Source: Flavobacterium azizsancarii (GTDB lineage: Bacteria; Bacteroidota; Bacteroidia; Flavobacteriales; Flavobacteriaceae). Taken from it: 64,000 bases of DNA. Both the position numbers and the translations under genes were made by a program. The DNA lies in NCBI RefSeq assembly GCF_027980145.1, contig NZ_JAMZNK010000001.1, positions 124,001 through 188,000 on the forward strand, written 5' to 3'. Positions 26,622 to 34,167 of the stretch are shown here, in pieces. Numbering within the stretch: position 1 is the stretch's first letter; each line of letters opens with the position of its first letter. The notes under the pieces are model-generated. The model ran no database searches. It was not told the DNA's origin and saw only the letters and a program-made list of their open reading frames with translations.

Positions 26622-27060
26622 TAACAGGGTAAAACGTAAAATTTACGGAATTATCGGTGCAGCAATTACACTGATAATTCCGTTTTTTTTAATGCTCAAT
26701 AATCATAACGATCATTTAGAGACAGACCAGTCGTTTTGTCCTTTCAAAATGGTGACAGGTTTTCCTTGTCCAGGTTGTGGTATAACAAAATCATTGGTTT
26801 ATTTTTACCAGGGAGACATCTATAAATCTCTTAGTTATCATATTCTTGGGCCTTTTGTTATTGTATTTTGCTGGTTGACCATCATTATACTCACAACAGA
26901 AATTATAACCAAAAAAGAATATTTTACCGGTATTTTATATAATAGGAAACTGGCTTATAATATGGCTTACTTTTTAGCATTTTATCATGTGATCCGTTTG
27001 GTTCTTTTTGTCAGAAATAATTCTTTTGATGATATATTGCATCAGTCGATCTGGTTTTAA
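26587..27060 (+). CDS. DUF2752 membrane protein, start uncertain
   Basis: A small membrane protein of up to 157 aa. The family hallmark is FCPFKMVTGFPCPGCGITKS near residue 55, with a CPGCG motif before a helix, and two further membrane segments (ILGPFVIVFCWLTIIIL). There is no ATG at the 5' end: the frame opens with TTG at 26587 or GTG at 26593, both inside the upstream DUF4234 gene, so translational coupling is likely. It ends before a strong terminator at 27066-27098. Function unknown. Confidence 0.75.
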   Translation: MYKVISTDYTNNNRVKRKIYGIIGAAITLIIPFFLMLNNHNDHLETDQSFCPFKMVTGFPCPGCGITKSLVYFYQGDIYKSLSYHILGPFVIVFCWLTIIILTTEIITKKEYFTGILYNRKLAYNMAYFLAFYHVIRLVLFVRNNSFDDILHQSIWF

Positions 27061-27065
27061 AACAT

Positions 27066-27098
27066 AAAAACCCCGTTAGTCTTGCTAATGGGGTTTTT
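27066..27098 (+). terminator. Rho-independent terminator
   Basis: Arms AAAAACCCCGTTAG (27066-27079) and CTAATGGGGTTTTT (27085-27098) pair with one G-U, and the second arm ends in a T run. It directly follows the DUF2752 stop codon. Confidence 0.8.
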
Positions 27099-27267
27099 TA
27101 TGAAAAATTACTGTATCCTTACAGATTCTGTTTTTTCTAAAAATATGTCCTTTCTAGTTACAAAAAAAACTTTTAAAGTCAGTCTTAAGCTTTTAAACTC
27201 TTTAATCTTGTTTACTCTAAAAAGGTTTTGTGAAAAATTTAAATAACAAGCTAAAATTGATTAAAGG

Positions 27268-27750
27268 ATGGTAATCATTAAATGGTACAAGAAGGTAGTT
27301 TTTGAAAACTATATAAATTTTACGGGAAGAGCAGGAAGAAAAGAATATTGGTATTTTAGTTTGGTGAATTTAATTATAGTTCTTTTCTTGGGGGTAATTG
27401 ATAGGACCTTAGATTTAACTCTTGTACAAGCTGAAACTGGAGCGTTTGGTCTGGCTTATAATTTTGCAGTTTTTTTACCTGGTTTAGCAGTTTCAGTTAG
27501 GCGGTTACATGATATAGGTAAAAGTGGATGGTGGCTCTTGATATTGCAGGTTTTATTAGTGAGTGCAATCTTTTTTCTTTTGGTGCTTTACTTTATGGGA
27601 AATAGAAGTATATGGTTTTATTTGATGGCTCTAATTATATTAGCAGTTATAATATGGTGGTTGGTTTTGTTTTGTACAAAAGGTGATAAAGGATTAAATG
27701 AATATGGAGCAGATCCTGAAAGTGAGTTTGATGAAATAAATCAAATTTAA
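27268..27750 (+). CDS. DUF805 membrane protein
   Basis: A 160-aa inner-membrane protein. NFTGRAGRKEYWYFSLVNLI near residue 17 and the loop SVRRLHDIGKSGWWLLI near residue 77 are the DUF805 signature; the C-terminal motif GDKGLNEYGADP also fits. Four membrane segments are expected. The role of the family is not established. A terminator follows. Confidence 0.9.
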   Translation: MVIIKWYKKVVFENYINFTGRAGRKEYWYFSLVNLIIVLFLGVIDRTLDLTLVQAETGAFGLAYNFAVFLPGLAVSVRRLHDIGKSGWWLLILQVLLVSAIFFLLVLYFMGNRSIWFYLMALIILAVIIWWLVLFCTKGDKGLNEYGADPESEFDEINQI

Positions 27751-27774
27751 AAAGATAAGGGTTTCTAATTGAAT

Positions 27775-27815
27775 AAAAAAATCCCATTAGTTATTTATTA
27801 CTAATGGGGTTTATT
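27775..27815. terminator. Bidirectional terminator between DUF805 and the acyltransferase gene
   Basis: ATCCCATTAG and CTAATGGGGT form a stem with a short A/T loop, with A-rich and T-rich flanks on the two sides. It sits between convergent genes. Confidence 0.7.
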
Positions 27816-27836
27816 ATTTTATATCAGATTTACGGT

Positions 27837-29639
27837 TTAATCTTCCTTCTCAGATAACTTACGCTCCAATTCTATTTGAAACTCTTCGATAACCGGTTTC
27901 ATGGTGCTTTCCGGGATATCTGCGATTCTAATGTACATTAACCCGTCAACAGCATTATTAAACAAGGGGTCGACGTTAAAAGCTACAACACGTGCATTTT
28001 GTTTGATATACTTTTTAATTAAAACAGGCAAACGTAAATTTCCCGGTTCTAATTCGTCAATAATCTTATCAAATTTGTTAAGATCAGATTCGGCTTCATC
28101 AAAGATAAAATCCTTATCTGCATCTTTCAGTTTTACTTTGTATGCTTTCTTAGGGTGAATGTATTGTGCAATATAAGGATCATAATAATTCGACTTCATG
28201 AACTCAATCATCAATGATTTCGAAAAGTCAGAGAATTGATTGCTGATGCTCACACCGCCCAATAAATACTTATGTTCTGGATAACGTAATGTGGTATGAA
28301 TAATACCTTTCCATAATAAAAACAAAGGCATTGGTTTTTGCTGATATTCCTTAATAATAAAAGCACGTCCCATTTCGATTGATTTATGCATCATGTCGTG
28401 CAGTTCAGGTTCGAATCTAAATAAATCATTCAAATAAAAGCCCTCAATTCCGTATTTAGGATAAATCTCAGAACCCAATCCCATACGATAAGCACCGGCA
28501 ATTTTTTTGCTGTCTTCATCCCATAAAAACATATGGTGATAATATTGATCAAATTGATCTAAGTCTATAGATTCATTAGTCCCTTCGCCTACTTCACGGA
28601 AAGTGATTTCTCTCAAACGACCAATTTCGTGCAAAATATTCGGAATAGATTTTGCTCTTGCAAAAAATACCTCATAGTTTTTACTTTGCAATAAACGGCA
28701 ATCACTATTTCTTAGCATATTCACCTCGTCAATCATTTTTGATTCACTTGCAGGTGTCACGATTTTTTTAGGTGCTTTAGGGATTTTCAAACTTGCTGTG
28801 TCTAACAATTTGGTATCCTTCTCAAAAGGATTTGCCAGCATATAAGTTTTCTTTCTAAGGAATTCTGAATAATCCTCAAACGTTTCAAATTCGTTTTGCT
28901 CGTTTACAGAAATCGGTTTTCCGATACGAACTTTAATCACACGATCTTTTTGCGTTAACAATTCCGATGGTAATTTTGCAGTTCGCAAAGTATCATCGAT
29001 TTTAGAAAGCCAATAGAATAATTTACTGTTTTTAGCATGAAAATAAATTGGAACAACAGGAACTTTTGCTTTTCTAATCAATTTTAGAGCGCCTTCTTCC
29101 CAAGGTTTATCCACAACTAATTTTCCGTCTCTGTAAGTCGAAACTTCCCCGGCAGGGAAAATGCCCAATGGTTTTCCGTCACTTAAATGACGTAAAGTTT
29201 CTTTGATTCCCACCACGCTCGATTTTGCATCCTTATGATTCTCAAAAGGATTAACCGGCATAATGTATTTTTTAAGCGGAACAATTCGGTGTAATAAAAA
29301 GTTGGCAATAATTTTGAAATTAGGTTCTCTTTCAAGCATTAATTTCAAAAGCAAAATGCCATCAATTCCTCCAAGCGGATGATTTGAAATCGTGATATAA
29401 GCGCCATCTTTAGGCAAACGTTTTAAATCTTCTTCGGGAATTTCAAACTTAATTTGCAATTCGTCTAATACTCCGTTTAAAAACGCAAGATCTTCTAAAT
29501 GTTTATTATGATCGTAAATTTTATTAAGGGTAGAAATCTTAAGGACCTTCATAAGAATCCAGCCTGAAAAAGTACCAAGAACTCCGTACTTATCAACATT
29601 TATTGCCTTTGCAACTTCTTTCGCGGTAACTAAACCCAT
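27837..29639 (-). CDS. Fused PlsC-type / OlsB-type acyltransferase, OlsF-like aminolipid synthase
   Basis: A 600-aa protein with two acyltransferase parts. The N-terminal half has the PlsC/OlsA motifs ITISNHPLGGIDGILLLKL (NHxxxxD, near residue 85) and GIFPAGEVSTYRDG near residue 160. The C-terminal half has an OlsB-type GNAT region (GRLREITFREVGEGTNES; then AGAYRMGLG and EMGRAFIIKEYQQ). The known OlsF proteins, including one studied in Flavobacterium johnsoniae, make ornithine lipid this way: the GNAT part N-acylates the amino acid and the PlsC part adds the second acyl chain. Glycine instead of ornithine is also possible. No membrane-spanning helix is obvious. Confidence 0.8.
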   Translation of the reverse strand: MGLVTAKEVAKAINVDKYGVLGTFSGWILMKVLKISTLNKIYDHNKHLEDLAFLNGVLDELQIKFEIPEEDLKRLPKDGAYITISNHPLGGIDGILLLKLMLEREPNFKIIANFLLHRIVPLKKYIMPVNPFENHKDAKSSVVGIKETLRHLSDGKPLGIFPAGEVSTYRDGKLVVDKPWEEGALKLIRKAKVPVVPIYFHAKNSKLFYWLSKIDDTLRTAKLPSELLTQKDRVIKVRIGKPISVNEQNEFETFEDYSEFLRKKTYMLANPFEKDTKLLDTASLKIPKAPKKIVTPASESKMIDEVNMLRNSDCRLLQSKNYEVFFARAKSIPNILHEIGRLREITFREVGEGTNESIDLDQFDQYYHHMFLWDEDSKKIAGAYRMGLGSEIYPKYGIEGFYLNDLFRFEPELHDMMHKSIEMGRAFIIKEYQQKPMPLFLLWKGIIHTTLRYPEHKYLLGGVSISNQFSDFSKSLMIEFMKSNYYDPYIAQYIHPKKAYKVKLKDADKDFIFDEAESDLNKFDKIIDELEPGNLRLPVLIKKYIKQNARVVAFNVDPLFNNAVDGLMYIRIADIPESTMKPVIEEFQIELERKLSEKED

Positions 29640-29669
29640 GTACTATTTTTAATTTATTAGAGCAGCGAA

Positions 29670-29737
29670 CAAAGATAACAAAAAACTCTACTTTTCGCTG
29701 TTTCAAACACAAACTTTCCACTTTTTTATTACATTTG
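29670..29737. promoter_or_regulatory. Divergent promoter boxes for the acyltransferase and xth genes
   Basis: TATCTTTG on the minus strand (29677 to 29670), 31 bases before the acyltransferase start, and TACATTTG on the plus strand (29730-29737), 21 bases before the exonuclease start, both match TAnnTTTG. Confidence 0.55.
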
Positions 29738-29757
29738 GAATCCTTAAAAAAACACTG

Positions 29758-30519
29758 ATGAAAATTATTTCTTATAATGTAAACGGAATAAGAGCCGCAA
29801 TTGCCAAAGGCTTTATCGAATGGCTGCAACACGCTAATCCTGATGTTATTTGCCTTCAGGAAATAAAAGCTACAGAAGAACAAATTCCCGTTGACGCTAT
29901 TACTGCCGCGGGTTATCCGTATCAATATTATTATCCGGCAACAAAAAAAGGCTACAGTGGTGTGGCTATCTTATCAAAAATAAAACCTAATAATGTGGTT
30001 TACGGAACCGGAATTCAGCACATGGATTTTGAAGGGCGTAACCTTCGTGCTGATTTTGACGATTGCTCTGTAATGAGTTTATACCTTCCGTCAGGAACCA
30101 ATATAGAGAGATTAGATCATAAATTTATGTTTATGGATGACTTTCAAACGTATATTAACGAGCTAAAACTAACAATTCCGAATTTGATTATTTGTGGGGA
30201 TTACAACATTTGTCACGAAGCAATAGATATTCATGATCCGGTTCGTAATAAAACTGTTTCGGGATTTTTGCCTTCTGAACGTGCCTGGCTTGACGGATTT
30301 ATGAAATCCGGTTTTATTGATAGTTTCCGTCATTTCAACAAAGATCCGCATCATTATTCATGGTGGAGTTATCGTGCAGGAGCCAGAGGAAACAACAAAG
30401 GATGGCGTATCGATTATAATTTGGTAAGCGATTCTTTGCAGCATCGATTAAAACGTGCCGTGATTCTTCCGGATGCGATACATTCTGATCATTGCCCGGT
30501 TTTAGTCGAAATCGAGTAA
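29758..30519 (+). CDS. xth: Exodeoxyribonuclease III / AP endonuclease
   Basis: A 253-aa Mg2+ phosphodiesterase of the exonuclease-endonuclease-phosphatase fold for base-excision repair. Motifs: KIISYNVNGIRAAIAKG at the N-terminus, CLQEIKATEEQ near residue 37 (metal Glu), ICGDYNICHEAIDIHDP near residue 145, RIDYNLVS near 220, and the final SDHCPVLVEI with the catalytic His. It is divergent from the aminolipid synthase gene. Nothing odd. Confidence 0.94.
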   Translation: MKIISYNVNGIRAAIAKGFIEWLQHANPDVICLQEIKATEEQIPVDAITAAGYPYQYYYPATKKGYSGVAILSKIKPNNVVYGTGIQHMDFEGRNLRADFDDCSVMSLYLPSGTNIERLDHKFMFMDDFQTYINELKLTIPNLIICGDYNICHEAIDIHDPVRNKTVSGFLPSERAWLDGFMKSGFIDSFRHFNKDPHHYSWWSYRAGARGNNKGWRIDYNLVSDSLQHRLKRAVILPDAIHSDHCPVLVEIE

Positions 30520-30639
30520 AGTTTGGTATTGTTCTTGTTGAAGGAATAGCAAGTTTAAATTCAAAAATTAATATTGTTATTGATGTTGAATTTTGACATT
30601 GTTGGATTATTAATGCCTCCCATAATAAAAAAAAGGAAA

Positions 30640-31584
30640 ATGATTAAAAAGGCCTCCATCGGATTACTAGTTGTAGCTATGTCTATGACTTCATGTGTGT
30701 CCAAGAAAATTTACAACGATCTTGAAACAAAATATTCAGATCTGAAAAAAGAAAACCGTTCAATTGCGGATCAAAATGCCGATTTGCAAAAATCAAAAAA
30801 TCAGTTAGAATTAGATCGCAATGCTTTAACAAAAGACTTAAATAGCACAAAAGACGAATTGGCAAAACAAAAAGCTGATTTGGCCGTTGCGCAAAACAAG
30901 TTCAAAGTTTTGCAGGATTCATACAATGCACTTGAAAAAAACAGCAACGATGCATTGGAAAAAAACATGGCTAAAAACCGTGAATTGTTAGCGCAATTAG
31001 AAGCAAAATCTAAAAAATTAGCCGAAGAACAAGCAAGTCTTGATAAAACAGCAAGTCGCTTAAATGAACTTGAAGCTATGATTGCAGCCAAAGAAGCAGC
31101 AATGAAAAAATTAAAAGAAACTTTGTCTAAAGCTTTAAATGGTTTTGAAGGTAAAGGTTTGACTGTTGAACAGAAAAACGGAAAAGTATATGTTTCGATG
31201 GAAAACAAATTACTTTTTAACTCAGGAAGCTGGGCTGTTGGAACCGAAGGTAGAAAAGCAGTTGTAGAATTAGGAAAAGTATTAGGAGATAACCCGGATC
31301 TTTCAGTTCTTATCGAAGGTCATACAGATGATGATCCTTACGCGGGTTCAGGACCAATTGCCAACAACTGGGATTTGTCGACTAAAAGAGCTACTGCAAT
31401 TGTCAATATTTTAAGTGAAAACACTAAAATCAATAAACAAAAACTAACAGCAGCAGGTCGCAGCGAATTTTCTCCGCTTGCAAGCAATGCAACGCCCGAA
31501 GGAAAAGCTAAAAACCGTAGAATCGAAATTATCTTAACGCCAAGATTAGATGAAATCGCTGATATGTTGAATAGTATTAATTAA
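30640..31584 (+). CDS. OmpA-family lipoprotein with coiled coil
   Basis: 314 aa from the ATG at 30640, which is preceded by AAAAGGAAA; the frame extends upstream to 30574 without sense for a signal peptide. The lipobox is VVAMSMTSC. Residues about 25-165 form a long coiled coil (DLKKENRSIADQNADLQKSK). The C-terminal OmpA domain (LLFNSGSWAVGTEGRKAV, LIEGHTDDDPYAG, AAGRSEFSPLA, NRRIEIILTP) binds peptidoglycan. It probably ties the outer membrane to the wall. Confidence 0.88.
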   Translation: MIKKASIGLLVVAMSMTSCVSKKIYNDLETKYSDLKKENRSIADQNADLQKSKNQLELDRNALTKDLNSTKDELAKQKADLAVAQNKFKVLQDSYNALEKNSNDALEKNMAKNRELLAQLEAKSKKLAEEQASLDKTASRLNELEAMIAAKEAAMKKLKETLSKALNGFEGKGLTVEQKNGKVYVSMENKLLFNSGSWAVGTEGRKAVVELGKVLGDNPDLSVLIEGHTDDDPYAGSGPIANNWDLSTKRATAIVNILSENTKINKQKLTAAGRSEFSPLASNATPEGKAKNRRIEIILTPRLDEIADMLNSIN

Positions 31585-31637
31585 GTTGCTAAGTCTCTGA
31601 GGGACTAAGTTGCTAAGTTTTTTAAAGATTAAAAGGC

Positions 31638-31684
31638 TCAGAGTTTTTAACTTTGGGTCTTTTTTTTGTTTAGATCATAAAAAA
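31638..31684 (+). terminator. Terminator copy 1, upstream of the toxin-antitoxin remnant
   Basis: TCAGAGTTTTTAACTTTGGG followed by C and eight T can fold into a stem with G-U pairs and ends with a T run, then TTTAGATCATAA. The same 44-45 nt, with only one T different in the run, recur at 32337-32380. Confidence 0.7.
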
Positions 31685-31785
31685 TGTAGCAAGATATGTT
31701 GATTTTCCGGTTCGAATTTGGAATTGAAAAATTGAAGTTTTCATCCTCCATTTATTTCGTAACTTGAATTTCTAAAATTATAATT

Positions 31786-32037
31786 ATGGGACTTCCAGAA
31801 TTAAAAGACAAAATACGCCATCAATTAGATTTGGCAGATGAAAGAGTGTTGCGAATTGTTTCTTCTGTTTTTGATACTTACTTAAATGAGGTAGTTTCAT
31901 ATGATGCTCAGGGGAATCTTTTGACTTTGTCAGAATATCATAATAAGGTTGAAGAAGGTTTGGATGATGTAAAATATAATCGAATAATTTCAAAAGCAGA
32001 TTTGTCGAAAGAAATGCAGGGTTGGGATAATGAGTAA
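31786..32037 (+). CDS. Putative antitoxin of a ParE/RelE-type pair
   Basis: An 83-aa acidic protein, MGLPELKDKIRHQLDLADER, with a C-terminal segment VEEGLDDVKYNRIISKADL then SKEMQGW that resembles the toxin-wrapping tail of ParD/RelB-like antitoxins. No clear DNA-binding motif was identified. Its last 8 bases overlap a degraded toxin frame (32030-32330), which is the usual antitoxin-toxin gene order. The gene itself looks intact. Confidence 0.65.
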   Translation: MGLPELKDKIRHQLDLADERVLRIVSSVFDTYLNEVVSYDAQGNLLTLSEYHNKVEEGLDDVKYNRIISKADLSKEMQGWDNE

Positions 32038-32330
32038 TACTAAACTTTTAGTTTTTTGGACTCAGAATGCATAACAAGACTTAAGAGAAATTTATATTTC
32101 ATTGAAGAATGTCATTTCTAAAGAAAAAGTCAATTAAAATTAGAGATGAATTATTCAATTGTACAAATAGTATAGTTTTTGCCGAACAATTTCAGTTAGA
32201 TGAATATAGATTTGACTGTCGAAGAATTGTAATTAGAAATTACAAAGTATTATATCAAATTAAAGAAAATTCAATTTTTGTAATTAGGGTTTTTAATTCG
32301 TTTCAAAACCCCTTGAAAAGCTTAAAATAG
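32030..32330 (+). pseudogene. Decayed ParE/RelE-type toxin
   Basis: From ATG 32030 the frame reads MSNTKLLVFWTQNA, a stop TAA at 32072-32074, then QDLREIYISLKNVISKEK. A one-base shift near 32123 then leads into SIKIRDELFNCTNSIVFAEQ, later DEYRFDCRRIVIRNYKVLYQ and IFVIRVFNSFQNP to the stop at 32330. Put together this is a typical RelE/ParE toxin of about 98 aa: beta strand, two helices, then FDCRRIVIRNYKVLY. Two independent lesions (a CAA-to-TAA type nonsense and one extra base) make it non-functional. Confidence 0.75.
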
Positions 32331-32336
32331 AGAGGT

Positions 32337-32380
32337 TCAGAGTTTTTAACTTTGGGTCTTTTTTTGTTTAGATCATAAAA
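32337..32380 (+). terminator. Terminator copy 2, after the toxin remnant
   Basis: Near-identical to copy 1 at 31638-31684 apart from one T in the run. The two copies bracket the antitoxin-toxin module. Confidence 0.7.
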
Positions 32381-33014
32381 TAAAGGTAGTTCCTACGCGA
32401 CAAAAAAAAGTGGTATTTGTTTACTGATTATTTAATTCCTAAGAGATTCTTTTTTAAACAATTGGATAAGTGTGGTCCTTGCGGGCAATGTCATTAAGTT
32501 AAGCTTTTTTGATCATAATTTTTCTCTCAATCCCGAGACTCGGGACGGCGCTACAAAATAACGCATTCCTCTGGAATTTTAGAAAGAGTTCCGGAAGAAC
32601 AAAATATATTGTAGGGATGGATTTTAATCCATTCTTCGCACAGTCTAAACATAACCTTGTCCTTTCGACGAAGGAGAAATCACACTAGTATTTCCGTTCA
32701 GATATTCGCCAATATTTGTCGAGTTTCTTGTGTGATCTCTCCTTCGTCGAGATCACAAGATTGCGGATTCTGATAAAGTTATTGATAGGAAAATAGTTAA
32801 TCCGCATTCAAAAATCTCTTAAGTTAATTACGATGTGCGAAGCCTCGAGATGAAAACTCAGTGACTTTAGAAAAAAACTTATCCTTTTTTTAACTTTTGT
32901 GATATTTTCATTTGATGAATCCCTTTGTATCTTTGAGTTCTTATAATTCAAAAGCTGTAAACTTAGTCCCGAAATGTGGGATAATTACTCAGCATCATAG
33001 AACCTCAGAAAAAA
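32381..33014. repeat. Intergenic block with a 23-bp inverted repeat and dispersed element
   Basis: Contains a TCCCGAGACTCGGGA palindrome near 32532, a copy of the GTAGGGATGGATTTTAATCC element at 32586-32632, and an inverted repeat with arms 32663-32685 and 32730-32752 (core CGACGAAGGAGAAATCACAC; three mismatches). No gene. The block separates the toxin-antitoxin remnant from the aldo/keto reductase. Confidence 0.65.
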
Positions 33015-34052
33015 ATGAAATACACGACACTACCCAATACCGACATAAAAGTTAGTAAAATAAACCTCGGAACAATGACTTTCGGGCAACAAAATACAGA
33101 AGCCGAGGGACATCAACAAATGGATTATGCACTTGAAAGAGGTGTTAATTTTTTTGATACTGCCGAAATGTATTCCGTTCCTGCCCGTGAAGAAACTTAC
33201 GGAAGTACAGAGAAAATCATAGGAACCTGGTTTAAGAAATCAGGGAATCGTGACAAAGTGGTTTTAGCCTCTAAAATGGCAGGTCCAAACCCTAATTTTA
33301 CTTACATGCGCGAAAAAGGAGATTTCTCTCCTGCAAGTATCAAATATGCTTTAGAAAATAGTTTAAAACGTCTTCAGACAGATTATATCGATTTGTATCA
33401 GATGCATTGGCCGGAACGTAAAACCAATTATTTTGGAGAACGCGGTTTTAAAGATTATGATGATGTCTGGGAAGATAATTTCAGAGAAGTTCTGGAAACA
33501 TTCGACGGATTAATCAAAGAAGGAAAAATAAAACACATTGGTGTTTCAAATGAAAATGCATGGGGAATGATGCGTTTGCTGGAAGAAAGCAAATATCAAA
33601 ACCTGCCAAGGATCAAAACTGTTCAAAACCCGTATAATTTGCTAAACCGCCTTTTTGAAGTAGGTTCTGCCGAAGTTGCGAAATATGAAAACGTTGGTTT
33701 ATTGGCTTATTCACCTTTAGCGTTTGGTGTTTTAACCGGGAAGTTTTTAACCGGAGAGGCACATCCAAATGCGAGAATCAAGCTTTTCCCGCAATACACA
33801 CGTTACAATAGCGATCAATGTACGCAAGCAACAAGATTGTATCAGGAAATTGCGCACAAACACGGTTTAACTTTAACCGAATTAGCAATGGGATTTGTAT
33901 TGCAGCAGCCATTTTTGACCAGTGCGATTATTGGTGCAACAACAATGGAACAGTTAAAAGAAAATATCGATACAATAGATGTCTTTTTATCAAAAGAAAT
34001 ATTAACAGAAATCGCAGCAGTTCAGGCAATAATTCCTGATCCTGCACCTTAA
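33015..34052 (+). CDS. NADP(H)-dependent aldo/keto reductase
   Basis: A 345-aa TIM-barrel oxidoreductase, closest in length and motifs to the Tas/YghZ group. The tetrad residues are Asp and Tyr in FFDTAEMYSVP near 50-56, Lys in VVLASKMAGP near 83 and His in LYQMHWPER near 135. The NADPH-binding end reads SAIIGATTMEQLKENIDTID. The physiological aldehyde or ketone is unknown. A terminator palindrome of the serS type follows. Confidence 0.9.
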   Translation: MKYTTLPNTDIKVSKINLGTMTFGQQNTEAEGHQQMDYALERGVNFFDTAEMYSVPAREETYGSTEKIIGTWFKKSGNRDKVVLASKMAGPNPNFTYMREKGDFSPASIKYALENSLKRLQTDYIDLYQMHWPERKTNYFGERGFKDYDDVWEDNFREVLETFDGLIKEGKIKHIGVSNENAWGMMRLLEESKYQNLPRIKTVQNPYNLLNRLFEVGSAEVAKYENVGLLAYSPLAFGVLTGKFLTGEAHPNARIKLFPQYTRYNSDQCTQATRLYQEIAHKHGLTLTELAMGFVLQQPFLTSAIIGATTMEQLKENIDTIDVFLSKEILTEIAAVQAIIPDPAP

Positions 34053-34068
34053 TAAGTGATAGATAGTC

Positions 34069-34101
34069 AAACCTAACAGGTTTTAAAAACCTGTTAGGTT
34101 T
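34069..34101. terminator. Palindrome AACCTAACAGGTTTT after the aldo/keto reductase
   Basis: 16-bp arms (34069-34084 and 34086-34101), almost identical to the palindrome after serS at 13788-13818. Confidence 0.65.
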
Positions 34102-34127
34102 CTTCAACTAGTTTAGCCAGTAATAAA

Positions 34128-34163
34128 AAAATCCCGATACAAAATTTATTGTATCGGGATTTT
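34128..34163. terminator. Bidirectional terminator AAAATCCCGATACAA
   Basis: Perfect 15-bp arms (34128-34142 and 34149-34163) around a six-base loop, with A and T runs on both ends. It lies between the convergent aldo/keto reductase and DUF4139 genes. Confidence 0.85.
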
Positions 34164-34167
34164 ATGT

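Noticed and set aside
30574..30642. Upstream extension of the OmpA lipoprotein
   Set aside because: It would place 22 residues before the signal peptide; the ATG at 30640 has an A/G-rich leader.
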